Of a DNA stretch of 64,000 nucleotides, positions 1-8,575 are shown piece by piece (positions within the stretch are counted from its first letter, which is position 1; every line of letters starts with the position of its first letter). The translations under genes were made by a program, and so were the position numbers. This DNA is from JAHQVI01 sp963749875 (GTDB lineage: Bacteria > Pseudomonadota > Alphaproteobacteria > Rhizobiales > Rhodomicrobiaceae): positions 124,001-188,000 of the forward strand of contig CAVVOX010000003.1 of assembly GCA_963749875.1 (NCBI GenBank). The letters run 5' to 3'. The notes under the pieces were generated by a model that did no database searches, was not told the origin of the DNA, and worked only from the letters and a program-made list of their open reading frames with translations.

Positions 1-330
1 TATCGACGTGCGCAGGTGGTGATCGCACCTCTGAGACAAGGGTCAGCCGGAATGAAAATAAAGGTCGCCGAAGCTGTTAGCCACGGCTGTCCGGTTGTCA
101 CAACATCGGTTGGTGTTGATCCAGCCGTTCCTGATCAGCTGGATGACGCAGGTTTCGTTGCCAATACACCGGAACAGTTCGCCGATTGCATAGGTCGTCT
201 GTTATTAGATCCCGAACTTCGGGCTGGAAAAGCGCAAGGGGCACGCGCTGTCCATGAACGTCATTTCTCTTATGAGGCGAGCTATGGGCCGCTTCAGCAA
301 GAAATTAGCGATTTTTTCTCCAAATGCTAG
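1..330 (+). CDS. Glycosyltransferase family 4, C-terminal part (5' end outside window)
   Basis: The reading frame is open from base 1, so the gene begins upstream. About 109 residues of the C-terminal Rossmann domain of a GT-B glycosyltransferase are present. The stretch VVIAPLRQGSAGMKIKVAEA followed by HGCPVVTTSVG is the usual nucleotide-sugar binding loop with the E-x7-E-type region of GT4 (Glycos_transf_1) enzymes. It probably adds a sugar to a lipid-linked polysaccharide intermediate, given the export and assembly genes that follow. The stop codon TAG (328-330) is part of the CTAG edge of a hairpin element (326-402), so the extreme C-terminus may have been set by an insertion. Donor and acceptor cannot be told. 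Confidence 0.85.
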   Translation, partial: YRRAQVVIAPLRQGSAGMKIKVAEAVSHGCPVVTTSVGVDPAVPDQLDDAGFVANTPEQFADCIGRLLLDPELRAGKAQGARAVHERHFSYEASYGPLQQEISDFFSKC

Positions 331-402
331 TGTGATGATCCAGAAGTTCGTCATCCCTCGCAGCAGGCGCCGAACGAACTTCTGGATCTGAATCACACTA
401 GC
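326..402. mobile_element. MITE-like inverted-repeat element with CTAG edges
   Basis: The left arm from 326 (GCTAGTGTGAT...) and the right arm ending at 402 are inverted copies of each other over about 25 bp, with a 3-nt bulge, around a 24-nt centre. Both ends read CTAGTGTGAT. The outer TAGTG matches the ends of the IS630-family element at 18556-19730 (TAGTGTCCTG), and IS630 elements insert at TA/CTAG. A non-autonomous IS630-type MITE is therefore the likeliest reading. It could also act as a transcription terminator for the upstream gene. No other copy is seen in this window. Confidence 0.5.
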
Positions 403-428
403 CATATCAATAGGCTCGTGTTCCTTGA

Positions 429-482
429 GATTCCGAAGTTCGCTACGGAGGGTGCCGAGACGACAGGACGCACTTCGGAATC
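429..482. repeat. Second hairpin: 11-bp perfect inverted repeat
   Basis: GATTCCGAAGT (429-439) is repeated exactly in inverted orientation at 472-482, with a 32-nt loop. It lies 27 bp after the MITE-like element and just before the next glycosyltransferase gene. Each arm carries a GANTC site (GATTC/GAATC). It may be another palindromic element or an attenuator. There is no T-run typical of an intrinsic terminator. Confidence 0.45.
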
Positions 483-530
483 GGGATACGAGCGCCTATC
501 AAATAACAATTGCCCAAGTGCATAATTATC

Positions 531-1784
531 ATGGCTAAGGATAACGGAACAAACATACATGAAATCGAACCGGTGAAGGTCACCGGCAAGTGCGATTACA
601 GCATCGCAATTGTTCACGATTGGTGTCCGTCATTTCGGGGAGGTGAACGCGTCGTTGCGGAAATGTGCCGCGTCTGTCCGCAAGCCGAGGTCTTTACCCT
701 GTTCGATTTCCTGCCCGACGAAGTCAAAGAAGAGTATTTTCCCGGCATCACATTCCACACTTCGATCGCCAATCGCTTCCCTCTTGTAGAAAAATACTAT
801 CGTTCTCTCTTCTTCGCCTGTCCGTTTCTGATCGAACAGTTCGATGTTACCGGTTACGATGCAGTCATATCGTCATCAGCCGCCTTCGCGCGCGGGGTCC
901 TGACCCGGCCGGATCAGCCACATATGTGCTACGTCCACAGCCCCGCCCGTTATGCATGGGACGAACAATTCTCCTATCTGAAGCAAGGCAATCTTGGCTA
1001 CGGACCAAAGGGACTGCTCTTTCGCCGCATGCTCTACAGGCTGCGCATGTGGGATAGCCGGACGGCGCATGGGCCGGATCTGATGGTGGCAAATTCCAAT
1101 TTCGTACGCGCCCGCATTCGCCGCATCTATGGCCGTGACGCACAGGTCATCTTTCCACCAGTTGAAGTGGACAGATTTGACTTTGTGGAAACAAAACAAG
1201 ATTATTATATTACGGCTTCATTTCTAGCACCTTATAAGCGTACGGACCTTGTTATTCAGGCGTTCAATGAGTTGCCGAACCGGCGTCTCCACGTCGTCGG
1301 CGACGGGCAACATTCCTCGAAACTGCGCAGACTCGCCGGTCCCAACATTTCCTTTCTCGGCTTTTTGCCAAGGAAAGACTATGTGAAGCAGGTCTCCGAA
1401 GCGCGTGCACTGGTTTTTGCCGGCTGCGAGGATTTTGGTATTGCCCTAGCGGAAGCTCAGGCGGCCGGAACGCCGCTAATCGCCTTTCAACGCGGCGGCG
1501 CTAACGACATCGTTCGTCCGCTCGGCAAGCACAGCTCGCCGAGCGGTATATTGTTCGAGCGCCAAACCGTTGATGCGATAAAGGAGGCGATTACTCAGTT
1601 TGAAGCTAACGGTCGGCTAATCAGTCCGGCCGCTTGCCGGGAGAATGCGGAGCGATTTTCGCCACAGAGATTCCGCGCCGAGATTGCAGCCGCTCTCGAT
1701 CAGACATTCGATTTACACCGGCGGTTGGATAGAACTCGGCTCTCAGGGGCGGTTACTCCCATGGCGACGCGAACCGACATTTGA
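531..1784 (+). CDS. Glycosyltransferase family 4 (WbaZ-like)
   Basis: A protein of about 417 residues. After a short polar leader the N-terminal GT-B domain begins with AIVHDWCPSFRGGERVV, the typical opening of GT4 enzymes close to WbaZ and related mannosyl/rhamnosyl transferases. HSPARYAWD and VANSNFVRARI follow in the acceptor domain. The C-terminal domain has FLAPYKRTDLVIQAF and the catalytic E-x7-E motif in EDFGIALAEAQAAGTP. It acts at the cytoplasmic face of the membrane on a lipid-linked glycan. The ATG at 531 is chosen over an upstream TTG at 510, which gives an unusual cysteine-rich start. The gene follows the hairpins at 326-482 and faces the flippase gene tail to tail. The sugar specificity is unknown. 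Confidence 0.88.
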   Translation: MAKDNGTNIHEIEPVKVTGKCDYSIAIVHDWCPSFRGGERVVAEMCRVCPQAEVFTLFDFLPDEVKEEYFPGITFHTSIANRFPLVEKYYRSLFFACPFLIEQFDVTGYDAVISSSAAFARGVLTRPDQPHMCYVHSPARYAWDEQFSYLKQGNLGYGPKGLLFRRMLYRLRMWDSRTAHGPDLMVANSNFVRARIRRIYGRDAQVIFPPVEVDRFDFVETKQDYYITASFLAPYKRTDLVIQAFNELPNRRLHVVGDGQHSSKLRRLAGPNISFLGFLPRKDYVKQVSEARALVFAGCEDFGIALAEAQAAGTPLIAFQRGGANDIVRPLGKHSSPSGILFERQTVDAIKEAITQFEANGRLISPAACRENAERFSPQRFRAEIAAALDQTFDLHRRLDRTRLSGAVTPMATRTDI

Positions 1785-1924
1785 CGAGCACACCCATGCG
1801 GGCTGCTTGAGAACGAGACGGGCTCAACCTGCGTGCTTCGCCGGACGCTTACAGCGCATCGTTATGCGTAGCGCCAGAACCGATCGGAGCTTTGCAGCAA
1901 TGATCCATGCCGGTGGAGCCGTCA

Positions 1925-3427
1925 TCAATTCCCGATGAATCTCAACAAGCCCGAATGCGCCAGCCTTCCATAAACTCTTCGCACCACAGGCGTTGTACGG
2001 ACGAACTCCGCCGCCCGGATCAGCTCCTCCCATAATGGATGCTTCATCAGCCAAAGGGCCATAACCCATCCTGGTGCAGCAAGCAATCCGGCAATGATAC
2101 CGCTCAGCACGGAAAGATCCATGTCAAACCCTCCGAGCGCTACAACAGCGATCGGACCGGTTGCGCTAAACACGGTAACAATGAAGCTTTTTTTGAGCGC
2201 AAGGAATATTTCAGCCCAGCTTAACTCGATATGTTTTCGTACTGCTGTAATCGTTACATAGGCCTGGAAAGGAAGGGCGATTAACATACTTAGCGCCATC
2301 GCGGTCAAGCTGAACCAAGCTCCTACCGAAACGATTGTCGCAGAAACAGGCCATAAAATCAGCGCACGCAAAAAGACGTCACGCATGGCTCCCAAGGCGA
2401 TGAGAACGGAATAACTCATCAAGAAGGCGAAGGCAGACAGGTAAGCTATCGCCATGATTTGAATTATGGGGGCCGTTTCTTGCCACTGGGATCCGAGCAG
2501 AACATCCACAATCGGATGCGCCAATATTGCGGTGCAGGTTAACGCAGGCCAATGCAATGCGGTTATGTAGCTGATGCCGCGTAAATAAGGCTCCTTCAGT
2601 GAGCTATTTTCACGCGCTCTTGCCGAAAAGGCTGGCACGGCGACAGCCATTGCGCCGCTTAGAAATACCTTATCGGGAAGTTGGCAGACCTGGAGCGCTC
2701 GATTGTAGTAGCCGACAGCACCCATGGAGATCGCGCGGCCGAGGATAAGGCTAGGCACCGTCTCATAAACACGGGCAAGCATTTGATTGACCCCGTAGTA
2801 CCCCCCAAAAGTCAAGACGGCGCGCCAGCCTTTGGCGATCGGCCGGAATATTGACCGATCCTTCCAAAGATAAAGGCTGGCTACAGCAGCAGAAACAGAA
2901 GACGCAAACCAGGCCCAGGCAAAGCTCATTGAGCTAAAGCCGGTCGCCGCGCATGCAAGAGTTATGATTGCTCCAGAGGTCACCTGGATGGTTGTCACCA
3001 CCGCGACCTTGCCGAACGCCATGTCCCGCTGAAGAAGACCCAGTACGGGGAGGACCATCAGCTCTACGCCGGCGCATGCGCACACCAGACGCAGATAGGG
3101 AACGAGTATCGGTTCCCCATAGGCTTGGGCAATCCAAGGTGCAGCTAAGGCTAAAGTTGCGACTGTGATGAGAGTAATGAGCACCAAAACGGAAAATGCG
3201 GCTCGTCGATCTTCCTGCGTCAAATCGGGCTTTTGAACAAGGAAGTTGTTACTAGCAAAATCGCGCAGGGACAGCGCCATTAGCGCGATCAACGAGCCTG
3301 TGAGTGCTACGCCGATTTCCTCGGGCCGCAATAGCCGAGAGACCACGGCCAAAGTGACGAAGTTCAGCACCATCGTGTAATAGCGCTGCACGGTCATCAA
3401 TATGACCGAACTTCTTAGCCCGCCCAT
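1925..3427 (-). CDS. Wzx-type lipopolysaccharide/exopolysaccharide flippase (MOP superfamily)
   Basis: A 500-residue polytopic membrane protein with roughly 12-14 hydrophobic segments and few charged residues. The N-terminus (TVQRYYTMVLNFVTLAVVSR followed by LLRPEEIGV) is characteristic of the polysaccharide_synt/MOP flippase family (RfbX/WzxC/AmsL-like). It would move undecaprenyl-linked oligosaccharide repeat units across the inner membrane for Wzy-type polymerisation. It is followed on the same strand direction by the pyruvyl transferase and aminotransferase genes, all in one surface-polysaccharide cluster. No dedicated Wzy polymerase is recognised in the window, so the cluster probably continues to the left. 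Confidence 0.87.
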   Translation of the reverse strand: MGGLRSSVILMTVQRYYTMVLNFVTLAVVSRLLRPEEIGVALTGSLIALMALSLRDFASNNFLVQKPDLTQEDRRAAFSVLVLITLITVATLALAAPWIAQAYGEPILVPYLRLVCACAGVELMVLPVLGLLQRDMAFGKVAVVTTIQVTSGAIITLACAATGFSSMSFAWAWFASSVSAAVASLYLWKDRSIFRPIAKGWRAVLTFGGYYGVNQMLARVYETVPSLILGRAISMGAVGYYNRALQVCQLPDKVFLSGAMAVAVPAFSARARENSSLKEPYLRGISYITALHWPALTCTAILAHPIVDVLLGSQWQETAPIIQIMAIAYLSAFAFLMSYSVLIALGAMRDVFLRALILWPVSATIVSVGAWFSLTAMALSMLIALPFQAYVTITAVRKHIELSWAEIFLALKKSFIVTVFSATGPIAVVALGGFDMDLSVLSGIIAGLLAAPGWVMALWLMKHPLWEELIRAAEFVRTTPVVRRVYGRLAHSGLLRFIGN

Positions 3428-3494
3428 GGGCTTCCTTTCCGCTTACTCCGCGGCACCATAAACACTATGTGCCTGTCATCGCCCATATGACGCT

Positions 3495-4670
3495 CTAAAT
3501 AATATGATCCATCAGGAACTTTTCCTGATGCCTTAGCTCTCTCTGCAAATTGGCGCTATTGCTCTTAACCAGATTTTGCCAATCGCTCCGCCGTTCAATT
3601 AGCTTTTCGAATTGCCTCTTCAGAAGCTCAACATCAAGAGATTCTATATGCTGACAGAATTCACCGAGCCCCATAGCTTCCATTAACACATCGTTTTTCT
3701 TCGCATAGCCAATTGATATTGTCGGTTTCCCCATTTTCAATGAACACAATACATTGTGAAAACGGGTCGCGATAATTGCATCGACAGTCGATATTTGTCT
3801 CATAAGATCGTTTAGGGAGTTAGGCGTCTCCACAAGCAGCCTGCTTTCGGGGATTTGGCCAAGCTCCTTCGAAACCGTCTCGATTAGATCAGAGATGGCG
3901 CGTTGGTCGGAGGGTTCGCCGATCAACAAGCGGAGCCGGTGCCCCTGGTTCAATAACCAAACGGCAATCGACGAAATTTTGCTGATGTAGGTTGCGTAGA
4001 TATCCTCATCAGGAATAGTCGACCATCCCTCATATGTCATGAGGCCCAGCCCCACGGTGAGCGCATCTTCCTTCGGCTTTTCAATGAGTTCCGGATCGGG
4101 AAGCCGAAACGCCAGATCGGGATAGACGGGGTCTATACTGGTGTCGATCCCGATATCCGTCATGAAGTCTTTTGATATTTGATCGCGATAGGAGCGGTAG
4201 GCGGCCATGCGAGCCGCGGTCTTCATGAACCATCGGCTAAGAGGATGCATGATTGGTCCCGCCCCCGTGCTGACGAAAGCAACTTTCACTCCGCGCAGCT
4301 TCGCAGCAAGACAGATCACAAAAATCATATAAGGGATGCCAATTGGGCGCTCGCCGAAATCATCCAAGAAGCCAGTTCCCGGTATTAGCAGAGCGTCAAA
4401 ATTGCCGACATTCCGGAAGGCGCCAACATGATCGGCTAGCCTGTTGCGCAGCTTCGACAATGCGCCTGAACCTGGACGCCTTTGCGCAAAGATAGGGAGC
4501 GTGGGAAGATTGAACTGTGCGCGGATGACATCCGGTTCGGAGCAAATGCAGGCCAGTTCCGCGTCAGGATATGCTTGCCGAAGAAAAAGCAGCATCGCCT
4601 CCAACGATCCCTCATTGCCTAGATTGCCTCCCCCAAAATTTCCGAACAGGCCTATACGCTTAGCGCTCAT
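3495..4670 (-). CDS. Polysaccharide pyruvyl transferase family protein
   Basis: A 391-residue protein of the PS_pyruv_trans (CsaB/WcaK) family. It starts with RIGLFGNFGGGNLGNEGSLE, the glycine-rich first strand-loop of the GT-B-like fold, followed by PGTGFLDDF and VAFVSTGAGPI. In the C-terminal half are VDAIIATRFHNVLCSLKMG and GKPTISIGYAKKNDVLMEAM, where the R/H pair and the lysine are conserved in the family. Such enzymes use phosphoenolpyruvate to place a pyruvate ketal on a sugar of an exopolysaccharide, or act as paralogues in colanic-acid-type pathways. The gene is noticeably more A+T-rich than its neighbours, as often seen in exchangeable polysaccharide genes. Confidence 0.85.
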   Translation of the reverse strand: MSAKRIGLFGNFGGGNLGNEGSLEAMLLFLRQAYPDAELACICSEPDVIRAQFNLPTLPIFAQRRPGSGALSKLRNRLADHVGAFRNVGNFDALLIPGTGFLDDFGERPIGIPYMIFVICLAAKLRGVKVAFVSTGAGPIMHPLSRWFMKTAARMAAYRSYRDQISKDFMTDIGIDTSIDPVYPDLAFRLPDPELIEKPKEDALTVGLGLMTYEGWSTIPDEDIYATYISKISSIAVWLLNQGHRLRLLIGEPSDQRAISDLIETVSKELGQIPESRLLVETPNSLNDLMRQISTVDAIIATRFHNVLCSLKMGKPTISIGYAKKNDVLMEAMGLGEFCQHIESLDVELLKRQFEKLIERRSDWQNLVKSNSANLQRELRHQEKFLMDHII

Positions 4671-4749
4671 CAGGTAATTTCCGGAGTTAAGGTACTTGGA
4701 TCACGAAATCGCATTTTGGCCGAGGCAGGTTATCGGGTCAGCGGTTAGG

Positions 4750-6090
4750 TCAGGCTTCCGGTGTTCCATTGAACCGCCGCTGAACGATCTGCGACGGCCG
4801 CCCGACCAGATATTTCTCCGCGCCCTCATCGAGCGCGCGCGCATAGACCTCTAGAGCGCCGTCGATCGCTTCAATCGTCTTGTCAATATCATCATTGCTG
4901 TGGGAATAGCTCACCGCCAATGACGGTGCGATGACGCCCCGCCGAACAATTTCCTGCAAAAAGAGCGAGCGGTAGGCTTGGCTCGGCTGGCCATTCGGGT
5001 CACGCGTGCCATAGAGGAGGCAGCAGGAGCGGCCGCTTACGGGAAAATAGTCGCTAAGGCCGCGCCGTGCGGCAATCTGCTCCAGCCCGGTCCGAAGCCG
5101 GTCACCTGCGGCATAGAGGTGCTCGATCACGGGTTCTTCGTCGTAAATTTTGATCGTTGCCATGGCCGCGGCCAGGGCATGTGTCTCTCCGCCATGCGTC
5201 GTGGAAAGCAAAAAGACGCGGGGACGGTCAGTGTGATCCAGACCGCCGAGCCGCATATATTCGCGTTTGCCGGCCAGCGCCGAAACGGAAAATCCATTGC
5301 CCAGGGATTTTCCGAAAGCCGTCAGATCCGGGACAATGTCGTAGAGCTTCTGTGCGCCCCGTTTATGCCAGCGGAAGCCGGTAATCATCTCGTCGAGAAC
5401 GAATAACGCGCCGTCCTCGTGAGCGAGACGTTTCAGCTCGTGAAGGAAATTGTCCTTGGGGTCGTCAAGCCGTGCGGGCTCCAGCATGAAGCAGGCGATC
5501 TGGCCGGGATATTGCTTGAGGAGCGCTTTGACGCTATCGAGATCATTATAGCGGAAGGTCAGCGAAAGTGCATTGATGGCCTCCGGCACGCCCGCGCCCA
5601 TCGCCGTGGGCCCGATGAACCAATCGTCGATCGAGAAAAACGGATGGTCGGCACAGTAGGCGACATAATCCCGTCCTGTGTAGGCGCGGGCCAGCTTCAG
5701 CGCTGCCGATGTCGCATCAGAGCCGTTCTTGCAGAACTTTACCATCTCCGCCGTGTCGATCAGGCCAAGAAATGCCTCGGCGCATTCGACTTCGATCGGG
5801 CTCGGACGTGTGAAGTTGCAGCCACGGCCAAGCTCGTCCATTGCCGCCTTCACGACGGCCGGATAGGCATGTCCCAAAGCCACGGCGCGATTTCCCATGC
5901 CGTATTCGATATACTCATTGCCATCCACATCCCAGACATGGCAGCCGGACCCGTGATCGATAAAACCAGGCGCAAGAATGGGATATTGATCATCGCCTTT
6001 GGCGTATGTGTGCGCGCCGCCGGGGATCAGGCGATGGGCTTTCTTTTGAAGCGCCATCGAATTGGGAAAAGGAGGGGAGTGCAGATTCAC
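4750..6090 (-). CDS. Class III aminotransferase, glutamate-1-semialdehyde aminomutase-like
   Basis: About 446 residues, PLP fold type I, class III. GGAHTYAKGDDQYP and VWDVDGNEYIEYGMGNRAVA are the usual N-terminal motifs. FVLDEMITGFRW carries the PLP aspartate and FGKSLGNGFSVSALAG the Schiff-base lysine. It resembles HemL-like enzymes found in surface-glycan clusters rather than true HemL. It probably acts on a keto sugar or keto-acid side group, but the substrate cannot be named. The frame is open to an ATG at 6135. I prefer GTG at 6090, which has GAGG about 9 nt upstream and removes a cysteine-rich leader not expected in the family. It has the same orientation as the flippase and pyruvyl transferase. 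Confidence 0.82.
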   Translation of the reverse strand: MNLHSPPFPNSMALQKKAHRLIPGGAHTYAKGDDQYPILAPGFIDHGSGCHVWDVDGNEYIEYGMGNRAVALGHAYPAVVKAAMDELGRGCNFTRPSPIEVECAEAFLGLIDTAEMVKFCKNGSDATSAALKLARAYTGRDYVAYCADHPFFSIDDWFIGPTAMGAGVPEAINALSLTFRYNDLDSVKALLKQYPGQIACFMLEPARLDDPKDNFLHELKRLAHEDGALFVLDEMITGFRWHKRGAQKLYDIVPDLTAFGKSLGNGFSVSALAGKREYMRLGGLDHTDRPRVFLLSTTHGGETHALAAAMATIKIYDEEPVIEHLYAAGDRLRTGLEQIAARRGLSDYFPVSGRSCCLLYGTRDPNGQPSQAYRSLFLQEIVRRGVIAPSLAVSYSHSNDDIDKTIEAIDGALEVYARALDEGAEKYLVGRPSQIVQRRFNGTPEA

Positions 6091-6667
6091 GCGTACGCCT
6101 CGATTATTCAATACGCAACATTGGCTTTGATGCACCGACGATCTGTAACGCTGTGCCTAACTCCGACGATCAACGAAACTTTTCAACTTTATCGGGTGCA
6201 TTTGCAAGCTGGTTTGGATCAAATGGGTGGAAAGAGTTAATATGTTATCCTAAAAGACCGCTCGGTCTGGGCTCTGACAGCAAATGGGCGTAATCTGACT
6301 TTCTGCGACGGCAACTCGTTGCAGCATCCCCTCGCTTGCCGCCCCCGCCCTGCCGAATAGACAAAGGTGTCGGCATTTGTCTTCAAACGGGTCCATGGCG
6401 CAACATCTCCAAATGTCGCGGGCGTAACGTCCTCTGCGCAGCCAACCCGCTCATGTGCCTGGAAAATTAAGGCCAAACCGAAACAAGTCACAGCGTCGCG
6501 TGATGATGTAAATTGGCTCCGCCAGCAGTAGTTAAGCCTCTTGTCAGAAGTGAGACGCTACAGTAAACGGCCTATGAACCTGTAGCGTAGCGCTTGCGGA
6601 GCGCCCGGCAGGTCGGTAACTTCCGGTAGGCGATCATGGAAGCGATCGCAACCCTAGGGTCTAAAGC
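6091..6667. other. Intergenic region between divergent aminotransferase and BY-kinase genes
   Basis: About 580 bp without a convincing gene. A frame at 6237-6491 on the minus strand gives an 84-residue peptide with no recognisable features. The region must hold the promoters of the two divergent genes, but I see no clear box or riboswitch. Confidence 0.5.
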
Positions 6668-8494
6668 ATGCTCAATCGCCAGACGTCTGCGAAGCCCCGC
6701 TCGCGAGGGGAACTGGACTACGTTTTCCAGGAGCCGGAATATATCCGCTACGCCGACATCGTGGCCTTCTTTCGGCGCTACTCTTTCACAATTCTGGCAT
6801 TTCTAGGACTCGGTGTTTGTCTGGCGGCGTTCTATATCTCCTACGCGACGCCGCTATATACGGCGCGGGCCCAGCTCCTGATCGATCCGAGCACGAGTCA
6901 GTTCATACAAGATAGGCGGACGGAGCTATCGCTCGATGCGGCGAAGATCGAAAGCCAGATCGCGATCATTACATCGGACACGATCACCGGAGCCGTTGTT
7001 GAGCGATTGAAACTCAAGAACGATCCTGAATTTCGAAGTGGGACCAAATCGGTCTTGCGACGCCTCTTCTCGCCAGCGTCAGAAGATGCCCCAGCTGTTA
7101 CACAGCCTGAAGGTGGGGAACAAGGGCGGATTGCGGTCGAGAACTTACGGTCTCATATGGATGTCCGCAGGTCGGGCCTGTCCTATGCGATCGATATCTT
7201 CGTTACGACGACCGAACCTGAAAAGTCGGCTCGTATCGCGAATGCGGTCGCGGATGCATATGAGCGTGACCAGGTCGCAGCGCGGACGAGAGCGGCGCGG
7301 CAATGGAGCGAATGGCTTGAGACGCGCATTCATCGATTGCGCGGCCAGCTCGACGACGCGGCACGTAACCTCCAGAGCCTGAAGTCGGGCCGTGGTTATT
7401 CTCCAACACAGGACACGGAGACAGCCGACCGCCCCCTTTCCGTTGCAGTGCTTGAGGCGACGGTCGAGGCCTATAGAAACATCTATGCAAGCTATTTTCA
7501 GGCTCTCACTAATGCGGTCGAACAAGAGAGCTCCCCGGTTGTCAATGCTCGCATTATCACGACAGCCGTACCGCCATTGGGGAAAAGTCACCCGCGCAGC
7601 AAGCTGATTCTGGCATTCGGCTTATTTGCTGGGCTGTTCGCAGGCGTTGGCGTCGGCTTCCTTCGGCTCAGCATGGATTCCAGCGTTCGCACGCCCAAGC
7701 AGGTCAAGGATGTCATTGGGCTTGAATGTCTCGCCAGGATTCCGAGGGTATCGCGATCGTTCTCGTTTTCGAAAGACCCACCCTTTGTCTCTCGAGGCCC
7801 GTCGACATCGGATCGGCGCATGATGTTTCGCTATGTCACCGAAGCGCCGTTTTCGCAATTTGCGGGCGCGGTGACGGCGTTGAAGACCGCGCTGGTCAAG
7901 GCCGGCAGGCAAGATGGCGTCCGTGCGCTCGGCATCACCTCCGCACTGCCGGAGGAAGGCAAGAGCACGGTCTCCGCCAATCTGGCCGCGGCCTTTGCGC
8001 TGTCCTCTTACAGAGTCCTGATTATCGACGCCGATATCCACAATTCCGTCATTAGCCAGACCTTTGCGCCGACGGCCACACGGGGTCTGTTCGAAGTTCT
8101 CAAAGGTGAAGCCGAACTCAAGGACTGCATAATCGCCGGCAAAGGCGCGTCGCCCGACGTTTTGCCGGTGGTATCGGATAAACGCCAGCCGGTCTCATAT
8201 AGTTGGCTGAGTTCCGAAAGCATGTTGTCGCTGATCCGGCATTTGAAAGAGGACTACCATTTCGTGATCGTCGATCTGCCGCCGCTTGCGCCGGTCGCCG
8301 ACGGGCTGACGATCAGCAGTCTCCTCGACGCCGTTGTTCTGGCGGTGCAATGGGGCAAGACCGCGCGGGATCTGGTTGCCGATGTGACTTACGGCCTGAA
8401 CCTTGCCGATGCCAATATCCTTGGCGTCGTCCTGACGATGGTCGATGAGTCGGCTGTCAATCTCCGGCTCAAAAAGTCCTGGAAATATTACTGA
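6668..8494 (+). CDS. Polysaccharide co-polymerase / bacterial tyrosine kinase (Wzc/ExoP-like)
   Basis: A 608-residue inner-membrane protein. A first membrane segment lies near residues 36-56 and is followed by the Wzz-type motif LYTARAQLLIDP. A periplasmic part with coiled-coil tendency and a second membrane segment near 310-331 follow. The cytosolic C-terminal domain is a BY-kinase: Walker A in SALPEEGKSTVSANLAAAF (about 425-443), Walker A' in VLIIDADIHNS, Walker B in FVIVDLPPLAPVAD. It would control chain length and export together with the OPX protein encoded next, tail to tail. It is shorter than Wzc/ExoP (about 720-790 residues). The usual C-terminal tyrosine cluster is reduced to a terminal WKYY, so autophosphorylation may be limited. 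Confidence 0.88.
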   Translation: MLNRQTSAKPRSRGELDYVFQEPEYIRYADIVAFFRRYSFTILAFLGLGVCLAAFYISYATPLYTARAQLLIDPSTSQFIQDRRTELSLDAAKIESQIAIITSDTITGAVVERLKLKNDPEFRSGTKSVLRRLFSPASEDAPAVTQPEGGEQGRIAVENLRSHMDVRRSGLSYAIDIFVTTTEPEKSARIANAVADAYERDQVAARTRAARQWSEWLETRIHRLRGQLDDAARNLQSLKSGRGYSPTQDTETADRPLSVAVLEATVEAYRNIYASYFQALTNAVEQESSPVVNARIITTAVPPLGKSHPRSKLILAFGLFAGLFAGVGVGFLRLSMDSSVRTPKQVKDVIGLECLARIPRVSRSFSFSKDPPFVSRGPSTSDRRMMFRYVTEAPFSQFAGAVTALKTALVKAGRQDGVRALGITSALPEEGKSTVSANLAAAFALSSYRVLIIDADIHNSVISQTFAPTATRGLFEVLKGEAELKDCIIAGKGASPDVLPVVSDKRQPVSYSWLSSESMLSLIRHLKEDYHFVIVDLPPLAPVADGLTISSLLDAVVLAVQWGKTARDLVADVTYGLNLADANILGVVLTMVDESAVNLRLKKSWKYY

Positions 8495-8575
8495 TGCCGT
8501 GATGAGCGGCGACACCGGCGCTCACCGTCATTGCGGGCACCTATGCATCAGCTTGGGAGACAGCAAGGTCCGTGA

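Noticed and set aside
326..402. Plain intrinsic terminator
   Set aside because: The arms are long with a 24-nt loop and no T-run, and CTAG tips match IS630 ends, so a mobile element fits better, though termination may be a side effect.
6237..6491. 84-residue frame on the minus strand between divergent genes
   Set aside because: No ribosome-binding site, no family resemblance, and a composition unlike the neighbours.
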